Below, one piece after another: positions 45,219 through 54,008 of a DNA stretch of 64,000 nucleotides. Position numbers and translations under genes: made by a program. The notes below the pieces were generated by a model. The model saw only the letters and a program-made list of their open reading frames with translations, was not told the origin of the DNA and did not search any database. Positions within the stretch are counted from its first letter, which is position 1. Each line of letters begins with the position of its first letter. Origin of the DNA: Paenibacillus sp. FSL R5-0345 (GTDB lineage: Bacteria > Bacillota > Bacilli > Paenibacillales > Paenibacillaceae); NCBI RefSeq assembly GCF_000758585.1, contig NZ_CP009281.1, forward strand, positions 1,736,001-1,800,000, read 5' to 3'.

Positions 45219-45243
45219 TATAATGAGTTTGTAAGCGATATCA
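45219..45243 (+). promoter_or_regulatory. Promoter -10 box with a perfect cre site for the mannan importer
   Basis: TATAAT lies at 45219-45224, with only a weak -35 (TCGTTT at 45196-45201). TGTAAGCGATATCA (45230-45243) matches the cre consensus TGWAANCGNTNNCA at every fixed position. The weak -35 fits activator dependence, and the cre fits CcpA repression downstream of the start site. Confidence 0.7.
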
Positions 45244-45325
45244 TCACTTGTTTTCATGAGTAATTCAATAATTGTGGAATTGATAAATACTCATTTCAAC
45301 TATTTGTGATGATAAAAGTTATTAT

Positions 45326-45345
45326 TTTGTTATCTACTAAAAATT
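45326..45345 (+). promoter_or_regulatory. TTTGTTAT-type motif before the mannan binding-protein gene
   Basis: TTTGTTATCTACTAAAAATT (45326-45345) is preceded by AGTTATTATT, as at 44041-44050. It is the fourth, weaker member of the motif set. It lies just 33 bases ahead of the start codon. Confidence 0.35.
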
Positions 45346-45377
45346 AGATTTGAAACGAAGAGAGGGGTCGTAAAAGC

Positions 45378-46748
45378 ATGAAAAAAGGCAAAACAATAGT
45401 GAGCTTAATGGCACTGACACTTGTTGCGGGATTGTTTAGCGGTTGTTCCTCAAACAACAACTCCAACAATGAGGGTGCAAAGAACACAGGGAATAAGGGG
45501 ACATCCACAGAGGCTTCTTCAGCTCCAGCTGAGGATACGGCAGCCAAAGATATTAAAGGGGATATTACAGTAATTACTCAAAGAACGGATATTGTTGATA
45601 CCGTATTCAAAGAGTATGCGGCTAAGTTCAATGAAAAATATCCTGATGTAAAAGTAAACTTTGAGGCGCTTGCAACTTACGAAGATCAAATTAAAATCCG
45701 GATGAGTACTAGTGACTACGGCGATGTTCTTTTGTTACCTACAAGTATAGCAATTAAAGATATTCCCGATTTCTTTGAACCACTGGGTAAACTCGAAGAT
45801 ATGAGCAAGCAGTATACAGGTGTGGAAGAGCGTGCAGTAGACGGCGTTGCCTACGGAATTCCAATGACAATCAACTTTAATGGTGTGATTTACAATAAAC
45901 AGGTCTTCAAAGACGCTGGGATTACAGAGGTTCCAAGAACCCCTGAACAATTCTTGACGGCTCTTCAATCGATTAAAGATAAGACAAAAGCAGTGCCTTT
46001 GTACACAAACTACGCAGCGGGCTGGACATTAACGCAATGGGAAGCGGATCTGGCTACGGTTGCCGGCAATCGTGACTATGTCAATATCGGTCAAGTTGCT
46101 AGCGACGATAACTATGTTCCAGGTCAACCTCACTATGAGCTGTACAAAATTCTATATGATGCAGCACAAAAAGGTTTGATTGAAGAAGACCCAACGACTT
46201 CAGATTGGGAATCTTCCAAAGCAGATCTAGCAAACGGAAAAATCGGTACTATGGTTCTTGGATCTTGGGCGATTGGTCAAATTAAAGGCCTTGCTGCTAA
46301 CCCAGATGACGTTGGCTTTATGCCATTCCCTACGAATGCAGAAAAAGTGCTTGTACCACTTGCAGGTGACTACAATCTGGGTGTTAGCATTCACAGTAAA
46401 AACAAAGAAGCGGCTAGAGCTTGGGTGGATTGGTTCATTAACGAATCTGGCTACCCTACCACCGAAGGTGGTGGTATGAGTCCGGCTATCGGTGCTGAGC
46501 TTCCCGAAATTTTGAAACAATATGAAGGCACTGAAGTAACATTTGACACACTTGCAGCTGCTAAAGCTGGTGAAGAAGGCTGGTCCGATGAAATCGACAA
46601 GCAAGCTGAAATTGGTGCTTGGCAGCCAGACTTCAAGAAACGCATTATTGAAGCAGCGATCGGTAACAGAAAAGAATCCTATGACGATATCATGAAGGAT
46701 CTTAACGATAAGTGGAAAGCTGCCCGCGCAAAAGTCACAGCACAGTAA
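45378..46748 (+). CDS. Sugar ABC transporter substrate-binding lipoprotein (manno-oligosaccharides)
   Basis: This extracellular binding protein (SBP family 1) of 456 residues has signal peptide MKKGKTIVSLMALTLVAGLFSGC with the lipidated Cys23, then an Asn/Ser/Thr/Ala-rich linker to about residue 52. The first strand ITVITQRTDIVDTVFKEYAAKFNEKYPDVKV and GIPMTINFNGVIYNKQVFKDAGITEVPRTPEQF are family features. It is paralogous to the orphan at 37219. Two permeases follow after a stem-loop. The ligand is inferred from the mannan context. Confidence 0.92.
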   Translation: MKKGKTIVSLMALTLVAGLFSGCSSNNNSNNEGAKNTGNKGTSTEASSAPAEDTAAKDIKGDITVITQRTDIVDTVFKEYAAKFNEKYPDVKVNFEALATYEDQIKIRMSTSDYGDVLLLPTSIAIKDIPDFFEPLGKLEDMSKQYTGVEERAVDGVAYGIPMTINFNGVIYNKQVFKDAGITEVPRTPEQFLTALQSIKDKTKAVPLYTNYAAGWTLTQWEADLATVAGNRDYVNIGQVASDDNYVPGQPHYELYKILYDAAQKGLIEEDPTTSDWESSKADLANGKIGTMVLGSWAIGQIKGLAANPDDVGFMPFPTNAEKVLVPLAGDYNLGVSIHSKNKEAARAWVDWFINESGYPTTEGGGMSPAIGAELPEILKQYEGTEVTFDTLAAAKAGEEGWSDEIDKQAEIGAWQPDFKKRIIEAAIGNRKESYDDIMKDLNDKWKAARAKVTAQ

Positions 46749-46781
46749 AAACTATAAGTATTCTAAATGCTATAGGCTGTA

Positions 46782-46825
46782 GTGAATGTCGGAGGGGATA
46801 TGCTAATGGGCATTTCCCCCTTCAC
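46782..46825 (+). other. Intra-operon stem-loop after the mannan binding-protein gene
   Basis: GTGAA (46782-46786) and TTCAC (46821-46825) close a longer imperfect stem with GAGGGGATATGC and GGGCATTTCCCCC. There is no strong T-tract. As at 5629-5660, it probably protects the binding-protein mRNA or reduces read-through to the permeases. Confidence 0.55.
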
Positions 46826-46877
46826 ATTTAATTAAGTCTTTACTAAATGAGGAAGCTTTCTTCTGGAGGTGTATCGG

Positions 46878-47759
46878 GTGTTCAAGTTTTCAAATTTGAG
46901 TTATAGAAATCAACGGATCGCGATAATATTCTTGTTCTCCTTAGTACCGATCGTATTACTGCTCACCTTTGCTTATTATCCAGTTATAAATATGTTTCGG
47001 TATAGCTTCACAAGCTGGAATGGACTAAGCAAAAATATGGAGTATATCGGGTTTGAGAACTACAAGACCATTTTTACGAATCCCGAATATTTTTCTGTTT
47101 TTAAAGTCAGTTTGTATTATTTCTTTACCACCTTTATTCAGATGGGGCTTGCCTTATATTTCGCAACGATTCTAAGCTTTAGTGTTCGTATGAAAAATCT
47201 GTTCAAAGGGATTTTGTTCTTTCCAACCTTGCTAAACGGTGTGGCGATCGGATTTATCTTCCTTTTCTTTTTCAAACCGGAAGGAACTCTGGATACGATT
47301 CTAAGCTTGATCGGACTTAGCGGTTTACAGCAAAAATGGCTTCTCAATCCGAATTTGATAAACTTCTCGCTTGCCGGCGCATCACTTTGGAGATATATGG
47401 GGATGAACTTCCTGATCTTCCTAGGCGCTATTTCATCGATCGGTAAGGATGTTTATGAGGCCGCTGATATTGACGGTGCAAATAGGTGGCATCAATTTAT
47501 TCATATTATTATGCCAAGTATCAAACGAATTCTGCAACTGAATCTAATCCTCGCTATTAGTGGTGCGATTGGTGTATTTGAAATTCCGTATGTCATGACA
47601 GGCGGCTCTAACGGAAGTAGCACATTTGTTATTCAGACGGTAGATGTGGCTTTCAAATACAGCAAAGTTGGATTAGCGTCAGCGATGGCCGTAGTATTGC
47701 TTGGAATTGTATTATTAGTTACTATTCTGCAGCGCGTTCTGATCAAGGAGGAGAAATAA
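46878..47759 (+). CDS. Sugar ABC transporter permease (MalF/UgpA type), mannan locus
   Basis: This inner-membrane permease has about six spans; the first is IAIIFLFSLVPIVLLLTFAYYPV near the N-terminus. The EAA loop reads YEAADIDGANRWHQFIHIIMPSI. The GTG start at 46878 lies eight bases after TGGAGG; the in-frame GTG at 46869 overlaps that ribosome site. It forms the channel with the downstream permease. No ATPase gene accompanies the set. Confidence 0.92.
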   Translation: MFKFSNLSYRNQRIAIIFLFSLVPIVLLLTFAYYPVINMFRYSFTSWNGLSKNMEYIGFENYKTIFTNPEYFSVFKVSLYYFFTTFIQMGLALYFATILSFSVRMKNLFKGILFFPTLLNGVAIGFIFLFFFKPEGTLDTILSLIGLSGLQQKWLLNPNLINFSLAGASLWRYMGMNFLIFLGAISSIGKDVYEAADIDGANRWHQFIHIIMPSIKRILQLNLILAISGAIGVFEIPYVMTGGSNGSSTFVIQTVDVAFKYSKVGLASAMAVVLLGIVLLVTILQRVLIKEEK

Positions 47760-47762
47760 ACT

Positions 47763-48596
47763 ATGCATTCAGCAAAATATACCACTGCTAGTATATTCAA
47801 ATATCTCACCTTGATTTTGGGAGCACTTGCAGCGTTGATACCTATCGTTGTCGTATTTTTCGCTTCGTTAAAAACAGGAACAGAGTATTCTTCAACCGGG
47901 CCGCTAACTATGCCTGAAAATTGGTTGAACTTCTCCAACTACACAAAGGCTTTTGTAGACGGGAAAATGCTTCTAGGCTTTAAGAACACAGTCATTATCG
48001 TTGTGATTTCTATTGCGGGTGCAACGTTAACGGGTTCGATGATGGCTTACATTTTATCTCGTTTCAAATTTAAAGGCAGTAAAGTCCTCATCAGTATGTT
48101 TCTGATTGCTACCCTGATTCCGGGTGTTACTACGCAAGTGGCGACTTTCCAAATCATCAATCACTTGGGCTTGTTTAATACCAGATGGGCACCTATCGTA
48201 ATGTACCTCGGTACGGATATTATCGCTGTATATATTTTTATGCAGTTCCTGGATTCGATCTCCGAATCACTGGATGAATCCGCGATGCTGGACGGAGCTT
48301 CTTATTGGACGATTTATTGGAGAATTATTTTGCCATTGCTGAAGCCGGCGATTGTGACAGTAATTATTGTGAAGGGCGTAAATATTTATAACGATTTTTA
48401 CACGCCTTTCCTATATATGCCGAAAACAGATCTCCAAACGATCTCGACAGCACTCTTTAAGTTTAAAGGTCCATATGGATCACAGTGGGAAGTCATATGT
48501 GCGGCGATTATGATCGCAATTATTCCGACATTGGTTGTGTTTACCGCGTTGCAAAAGTATATCTACAATGGATTTTCGCAAGGTTCAGTAAAGTGA
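47763..48596 (+). CDS. Sugar ABC transporter permease (MalG/UgpE type), mannan locus
   Basis: This second permease has 277 residues and six spans. The EAA loop is LDESAMLDGASYWTIYWRIILPLLKPA, and the C-terminus ends in QKYIYNGFSQGSVK, typical of the family. It starts three bases after the stop of the first permease, behind AGGAGG-like sequence inside that gene, so the pair is translationally coupled. The GH130 gene follows after about 70 bases. Confidence 0.92.
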   Translation: MHSAKYTTASIFKYLTLILGALAALIPIVVVFFASLKTGTEYSSTGPLTMPENWLNFSNYTKAFVDGKMLLGFKNTVIIVVISIAGATLTGSMMAYILSRFKFKGSKVLISMFLIATLIPGVTTQVATFQIINHLGLFNTRWAPIVMYLGTDIIAVYIFMQFLDSISESLDESAMLDGASYWTIYWRIILPLLKPAIVTVIIVKGVNIYNDFYTPFLYMPKTDLQTISTALFKFKGPYGSQWEVICAAIMIAIIPTLVVFTALQKYIYNGFSQGSVK

Positions 48597-48668
48597 GTTA
48601 GTAGATTTAATAACTTTATTAGATAAAATAGCAACTCGATAGGTTGCATACATTTGGAGGGAATACTA

Positions 48669-49700
48669 ATGAGTGAAGTGAAATTGGTAGGAGCTAGTGC
48701 AATTAACATCCCTAATATGCCTTGGCAGGATAAGCCTGCTGGCTACGAGAATCCGATTTGGAGACATAATGATAACCCGGTTATCAAGAGAAATCCTGCA
48801 AAAGGTGTGGCGCGTATTTTTAATAGTGCGGTTGCTGCGTATGAAGGTAGCTTTATCGGAGTATTTCGTGTAGAAGATAACACAACTCGCCCACATCTGC
48901 GTATGGGACATAGTGTTGACGGTCTGGATTGGAAGATTGATGATGAGCCGATCCAATTTATAGATGAAGAAGGTAAACCTTATCAGCCGCGTTATGCTTA
49001 CGATCCACGTCTGGTTAAGGTCGAAGATACATTTTATATTATCTGGTGTACTGATTTCTACGGTGCAGCAATCGGTGTAGCTAAAACACAAGATTTCAAA
49101 ACATTTATCAGCTTGGAAAACCCATTCCTACCCTTCAACCGGAACGGCGTATTGTTTCCAAGAAAAATCAACAATAACTTCGTGATGTTGTCCCGTCCAA
49201 GTGACAGTGGTCATACACCATTCGGTGATGTATTCCTTAGTGAGAGTCCTGACTTTGTATATTGGGGTAAACACCGCCATGTGATGAGTAAAGGTGGTCA
49301 AGGCTGGTGGCAAAGTGTCAAGATTGGCGGCGGACCTGCACCGATTGAAACTACAGAAGGCTGGTTGATGTTCTACCATGGCGTTACTGGAACCTGCAAC
49401 GGTCTTGTATATAGCATGGGCGCGGTTATTTTGGATATTAATGAGCCTTCGAAGGTGAAATATCGCTCAAAGAACTTCGTATTAACACCGGAAGAATGGT
49501 ACGAGGAAAGAGGTTTTGTTAATAACGTTCTTTTCCCATGTGCTACTCTGCATGATGCAGAAACCGGTCATATCGCTATCTATTATGGCGCTGCTGATAC
49601 TTATGTAGGCGTTGCTTATACAACGGTTGATGAAATCGTCAACTATGTGATCGACACCCATGAAGAGGTTGGGGACGATGCGGGTTTAGGCAAAATCTAA
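48669..49700 (+). CDS. GH130 phosphorylase, probable beta-1,4-mannooligosaccharide phosphorylase
   Basis: This second GH130 propeller enzyme has 343 residues and is distinct from that at 40618. The probable catalytic Asp112 is in RYAYDPRLVKVEDTFYIIWC; GGGPAPIETTEGWLMFYHGV and IAIYYGAADTYVGVAYTTVDEIVNYV are family blades. It resembles GH130 subfamily 2, whose members phosphorolyse beta-1,4-manno-oligosaccharides or mannosyl-GlcNAc. The ATG at 48669 follows TGGAGGG. It acts on imported sugar in the cytoplasm and is co-oriented with the importer, so probably in its operon. Confidence 0.88.
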   Translation: MSEVKLVGASAINIPNMPWQDKPAGYENPIWRHNDNPVIKRNPAKGVARIFNSAVAAYEGSFIGVFRVEDNTTRPHLRMGHSVDGLDWKIDDEPIQFIDEEGKPYQPRYAYDPRLVKVEDTFYIIWCTDFYGAAIGVAKTQDFKTFISLENPFLPFNRNGVLFPRKINNNFVMLSRPSDSGHTPFGDVFLSESPDFVYWGKHRHVMSKGGQGWWQSVKIGGGPAPIETTEGWLMFYHGVTGTCNGLVYSMGAVILDINEPSKVKYRSKNFVLTPEEWYEERGFVNNVLFPCATLHDAETGHIAIYYGAADTYVGVAYTTVDEIVNYVIDTHEEVGDDAGLGKI

Positions 49701-50269
49701 TAGGGTGAGCAATCTTTTTGGGAACAACTTTTTGTTAGAGTGAAATTGGGTAGATGCTTGGCGCTGTGTTTTGATGCTGGGTTCTGCACGTTACGCGCTC
49801 TATGTTCATTGATTTGGGCTTTTCATTGCATTCTTTGCAATAGAAACTTTCGATTTTGTCTGAAAAATAGAATCTATTGCACTCTCTGCAATGGATTTCC
49901 GCAAAAATAGATTTTATGCTCGTTTTCGCTCAAGTGATTGCACAGAGTGCAATAGAACACCGATTGACGCTCATATGGAGTGATTCTATTGCACAAAGTA
50001 CACTTAAACTAACCTGTTTGGTGATGTTTAGTGTAAATAGCTGCATATTGTACACTTATCTCAGGCGATTTGCCTCGTAATCCCTGCTGTGAGCAAATTT
50101 AGTTGTATAGATTGCAATTAAATGAACAACACATATATTTTGCTGTAAATAGTTGCAGAAAGTGCAATTATCGAGCTCTTGTTATTAGTAAAACGAACGG
50201 AAAATCCGATTCAGAGGGTTTTCCGTTTCCATTATTTTTAAGAGGGAAAACCTAAAGGAGGATCTTAAT
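49701..50269. repeat. Degenerate array of TTGCA...TGCAA palindromes (569-base spacer)
   Basis: At least seven imperfect palindromes of the type ATTGCACNNNGTGCAATA recur at irregular 40-70 base steps (near 49836, 49876, 49943, 49990, 50042, 50113 and 50152). The clearest is ATTGCACAGAGTGCAATA (49944-49961). A related cluster lies at 53529-53780. No gene with coding signs is present; a 67-codon frame across it is chance. A small GGAAAATCCG...GGTTTTCC hairpin near 50199-50228 is the only terminator-like structure before the esterase gene. Confidence 0.7.
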
Positions 50270-51232
50270 ATGGGAAGCGACATGACATTGTCACAATTGA
50301 AAAATTATAACGGAAGCAGCCCAAAGCCGGATGATTTCAATTCATTTTGGGAGCGGGCTTTGCGTGATCTAGACGCCCAGTCACTAGAGTATGAACTAGA
50401 GCCTGCGGAGTTTGTCAGCGAGCTGGCAGAATGTTTTCATCTCTATTTTACCGGCGTTGGCGGAGCAAGAATCCATTGTAAATATGTAAGACCGAAGAAA
50501 AGAGGGTCAGAAAAAGGTTCCGGTGTAGTGATGTTCCACGGATATTCCTGTGACAGTGGCGATTGGATGGAGAAGGTGACTTATGCGGCCCATGGGATTA
50601 GTGTCCTTGCGATGGATTGCCGGGGACAGGGCGGACTTTCCGAGGATAATCTAACTGTAAAAGGCACAACCATTCGTGGACATATTATTCGCGGCATTGA
50701 CGATCCTAATCCGCACAACCTTTACTATCGTAATGTGTTTCTGGATACAGCGCAGACTGCTCGAATATTGATGTCTATGGAAGAAGTTGATCCAGCACGA
50801 GTAGGTGCTTTTGGTTTATCTCAAGGCGGAGCGCTTACTGTAGCTTGTGCAGCATTAGAGCCGCGTGTGAGCATGGCCGTTCCTGTGTATCCGTTTCTTT
50901 CAGATTATAGACGGGCTTGGGAGCTTGATATTACTACTTCAGCTTATGAGGAAATTAACTATTATTTCCGCTTTTTTGACCCCCATCATTTACGTGAAGA
51001 CGAGATTTTTAATAGACTGGCTTACATCGATATTCAGAATCTCGCGGAGCGAATTCAAGCCAAAATGTTGTGGGTTACAGGGTTATCCGATGTGATTTGT
51101 CCACCTTCAACGCAGTTTGCCACATACAACAAAGTACTAGCGCCCAAAGAGCTTATGGTTTATTATGAGTACGGACATGAGTATTTGCCATATCTTTCCG
51201 ATCGGGTGTTACAAATGTTCATGACCTTGTAA
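50270..51232 (+). CDS. CE7-family acetyl esterase (cephalosporin-C deacetylase/acetylxylan esterase type)
   Basis: This alpha/beta hydrolase of 320 residues, usually a hexamer, removes acetyl groups from sugars. The three CE7 motifs are all present: RGQ (118-120), GLSQG with nucleophile Ser184, and HE in GHEYLP near the end. The N-terminal LSQLKNYNGSSPKPDDFNSFW is characteristic. No signal peptide is seen, so it should act in the cytoplasm on imported acetylated oligosaccharides. Next to mannan phosphorylase genes, acetylated glucomannan fragments are the likely substrate. AAAGGAGG precedes the ATG. Confidence 0.93.
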   Translation: MGSDMTLSQLKNYNGSSPKPDDFNSFWERALRDLDAQSLEYELEPAEFVSELAECFHLYFTGVGGARIHCKYVRPKKRGSEKGSGVVMFHGYSCDSGDWMEKVTYAAHGISVLAMDCRGQGGLSEDNLTVKGTTIRGHIIRGIDDPNPHNLYYRNVFLDTAQTARILMSMEEVDPARVGAFGLSQGGALTVACAALEPRVSMAVPVYPFLSDYRRAWELDITTSAYEEINYYFRFFDPHHLREDEIFNRLAYIDIQNLAERIQAKMLWVTGLSDVICPPSTQFATYNKVLAPKELMVYYEYGHEYLPYLSDRVLQMFMTL

Positions 51233-51280
51233 ACGATAAGCCAGTAGGCATAACAGACGACAACGGTGGTGAATGATTAG

Positions 51281-53353
51281 ATGAAAGTACAAGTGAAAAA
51301 AGAAAAAGGACGGTTCCAGCTGCATCCATCCAAATCCATTGGGGTGCGGCTTTTTCTCATCTTCTTTGTTTCGACGATGGTGCTCGTGCTCTCGCTTGGC
51401 TACACTTCCTATTCCGTAGCAGAGCATACGATCGAGACTAATGCGCTGTCAGCCAATCAACAGACAGTCGTTCAAACCGCTGAGAAGTTTGATGTGGAAT
51501 TGTTACGTTATGAGGATGGTCTAGGAAGAATCTTGTACAACAATGAAATTCAAAATGCACTCAAACAAGGGAATAATCCCACTACAAGTAATGAGGAACG
51601 TAAGGTACTGTCTAATCAGGTTAGTGCGGAGCTAAATGATTGGCTCACTGCTTCAAACGGTGTGGAAGCCGTATACCTTATTCCGATGAATGAAGGTTTT
51701 CCAATTTCTTCGGCGGGTACAAAAGATAATGCTTTTATTGAGAGTTTCAAAGAATCCTCATGGTTTAAGCAGCTAGTGGAGAAGCCGCAGAGTGTATGGA
51801 TTCCACGTGAGTTACAGGGCCAGGAAGGAAATACGTCAGGTGTTTTCCATTTGGCTAAATCGATTGCCGGTGATTCTAAAAGCTCGGGATACATAGTCAT
51901 TAGTGATATCAGAATTAGCGAATTAGAAAATCAGCTTCGTAAAGTAGATCTTGGAGCAGGCTCCTACATGCAATTGCTGACGAATAAGGATGAATTGATT
52001 GCCTCTTCTCAGCAAGTGGGGACGGATACATATTTGAATCTGGGAGGAACGCTTCTGGGGGGGCTGCAGAATACAGCAGGGTCATTGCCAACAAAGGATG
52101 AGAAGGGGAAATCCATATTAGCTGTCTATGGAACACTAGAAACCTCGGGATGGCGATTACTTGGTGTTGTACCCGCTGAGAACTTGACGAAAGACGCGCT
52201 GCGTATTCTCAAGACTACCTATCTTATCGTAGCTGTAGCGGCAGTTATCGCGATTCTGATTGGGTACTGGATGGTAAGAATGGTATCTCGTCCGTTGACC
52301 AGACTTAAGAATCTGATGTCTGAGGGAGCCGAAGGGAATCTAGGAGTGCGTACGAATATCACCTCACGTGATGAAATCGGTCAGTTATCCAGCTCTTTTA
52401 ACATGATGATGGAACGGATAACAGAGCTGGTTATTCATACGAATGAAACAGCTCAGAAGGTACTGGAAACCGCCGATGAGCTTAGCGGTGTATCACGTAA
52501 GACAGCTGATGCAGCCATGGATATTGCCGCGGCCACGGAAGAAATTGCGGGTGGTGCTGGAAGTCTAGCCTTGGAAGCTGATCGTGGCAATGAGTTGACG
52601 GGGCAAATTTCGGTACAGATGGATTTAGTCAATTCAGCTACTCACGAGATGGATCATACTGCACACAGCATCGGCGAACTCAGTGAGGAAGGTTTCAACA
52701 GATTGAAAGAATTACTTAATGAGACGAATAGGACGGGCCTGAAGACGAATCAGCTTGTGATGAAGGTTAACGAGCTGACAGAAACGGCATCTTCCGTTAT
52801 GAAGGTTCTTAATGTGATGCAAAATATTACTCAGCAGACGAATGTCTTGTCTCTGAATGCCACCATTGAAGCAGCAAGAGCAGGCGAGGCTGGACGCGGA
52901 TTCATGGTGGTAGCTGATGAAATACGCCAGCTTGCTGATCAATCGAAAGAGTCTATTGCTGTTGTGGCAGAAATAACAGATACCGTAATGAGAGATATGA
53001 ACGAGACAGTTGTGGTTCTATCAGAAGTTGCACCGCTTTTTAATCAGCAAATGACCTCCGTGCAGAGCACTAGCGATATCTTCGTATCTGTACAGGATCA
53101 GATGCAGCATTTTATCGCACGTCTGAATGCTGTAACTGTGTCGATGGACAGCCTGAGCCAATCGCAAAAGGTTCTATCCGATTCGATGAGCAACGTAAGC
53201 TCAATAGCTGAGGAATCATCAGCTGCATCTCAAGAGGTTGCCTCACTCAGTGGAGAGCAACAAAGTGTAAGTGATCATTTGGTAGAGCTTTCTTTGAAGC
53301 TGGAGGATGCATCCTTGCAGTTAAAGGAGAAATTATCGAAGTTCAGCGTGTAG
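51281..53353 (+). CDS. Methyl-accepting chemotaxis protein 2 (mannan island)
   Basis: This chemoreceptor has 690 residues and the same plan as that at 32979. TM1 lies at about 22-45 ([27 protein letters not shown]), an extracellular sensor of about 265 residues follows, then TM2 at about 312-334, HAMP with [22 protein letters not shown], and a signalling domain with the tip [38 protein letters not shown]. The two differ mostly in the sensor domain, so they may detect different ligands. It follows the esterase gene by 48 bases and may be in its operon. Confidence 0.92.
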   Translation: MKVQVKKEKGRFQLHPSKSIGVRLFLIFFVSTMVLVLSLGYTSYSVAEHTIETNALSANQQTVVQTAEKFDVELLRYEDGLGRILYNNEIQNALKQGNNPTTSNEERKVLSNQVSAELNDWLTASNGVEAVYLIPMNEGFPISSAGTKDNAFIESFKESSWFKQLVEKPQSVWIPRELQGQEGNTSGVFHLAKSIAGDSKSSGYIVISDIRISELENQLRKVDLGAGSYMQLLTNKDELIASSQQVGTDTYLNLGGTLLGGLQNTAGSLPTKDEKGKSILAVYGTLETSGWRLLGVVPAENLTKDALRILKTTYLIVAVAAVIAILIGYWMVRMVSRPLTRLKNLMSEGAEGNLGVRTNITSRDEIGQLSSSFNMMMERITELVIHTNETAQKVLETADELSGVSRKTADAAMDIAAATEEIAGGAGSLALEADRGNELTGQISVQMDLVNSATHEMDHTAHSIGELSEEGFNRLKELLNETNRTGLKTNQLVMKVNELTETASSVMKVLNVMQNITQQTNVLSLNATIEAARAGEAGRGFMVVADEIRQLADQSKESIAVVAEITDTVMRDMNETVVVLSEVAPLFNQQMTSVQSTSDIFVSVQDQMQHFIARLNAVTVSMDSLSQSQKVLSDSMSNVSSIAEESSAASQEVASLSGEQQSVSDHLVELSLKLEDASLQLKEKLSKFSV

Positions 53354-53378
53354 AGTAGTCTTAACAGAATACTAAATT

Positions 53379-53420
53379 AAAGAACCGCTTATTCCTTTAG
53401 GAGAAGCGGTTCTTTGTTTT
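53379..53420 (+). terminator. Rho-independent terminator after chemoreceptor 2
   Basis: AAAGAACCGCTT (53379-53390) pairs exactly with AAGCGGTTCTTT (53404-53415), followed by GTTTTG. Confidence 0.92.
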
Positions 53421-53528
53421 GAGCGGCATGAAGCCAGTATAAAATAATCCAGATGCATCTGAAGATAGTCTAGATAAGCCCGAGAAACGACCCTACGAAC
53501 CTACTGATCTGAAGGCAAACATTACGTT

Positions 53529-53790
53529 ACATTGCAGATAGTACAATAGAAAACGCCATTTCCGCTCATAAAATAACATCTACTGCACTCTGTGCAATCA
53601 AACTACTGGAAATATGCTATTAAAGGGCATTTTTCATTTATTGGTTGTACAAAATACAAACGAATTACAATTCAGCACGATTTTTAAAATTCTGCTGCAC
53701 AAAATACAACGACTCTACCAGAAAATAAACATTACACATCAATTACTTATGTGTAACGGACTCAGATGCAGCTATTTGTGCATTTTGCTG
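53529..53790. repeat. Second cluster of TTGCA...TGCAA-type palindromes
   Basis: ATTGCAGATAGTACAATA (53532-53549), CTGCACTCTGTGCAAT (near 53583) and weaker TTGTACAAAATACAA and CTGCACAAAATACAA copies repeat at 50-65 base steps. They match the cluster at 49701-50269. The rest of the 655-base spacer 53354-54008 holds the hairpin at 53863 and no gene. Confidence 0.6.
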
Positions 53791-53862
53791 CTTATGGGGT
53801 GAGTTGCGGACTCGAGAGTCCGAACGCTTTACTGGTGAGGTGATAAATGAAACAGAAGGACA

Positions 53863-53901
53863 AACGCTTACCGTCCCTACAAGGACGACGTAGGCGTTTT
53901 T
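53863..53901 (+). repeat. Copy 2 of the CGTCC/GGACG hairpin repeat
   Basis: AACGCTTACCGTCC and GGACGACGTAGGCGTT arms surround CTACAA, then TTTTG follows. It matches the element at 15894-15930 closely. It lies about 105 bases upstream of the penicillin-binding-protein gene and looks like a terminator. Confidence 0.65.
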
Positions 53902-54008
53902 GTTTGGAAAAAAATTTTTGCTACTGATGTTGTGAAGGCAAATTTATGGCGATTCTAATGGATGTAGGTGGGACATAATAGTGTGGAGTCTGATCAGGAG
54001 GGAAGACA

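Noticed and set aside
49877..50080. Small 67-codon protein in the spacer after the GH130 gene
   Set aside because: It has no ribosome site and is composed of the TTGCA/TGCAA palindromes found again at 53.5-53.8 kb.
53614..53802. Small 62-codon protein before the penicillin-binding-protein gene
   Set aside because: It crosses the second palindrome cluster and lacks a ribosome site or recognisable sequence.
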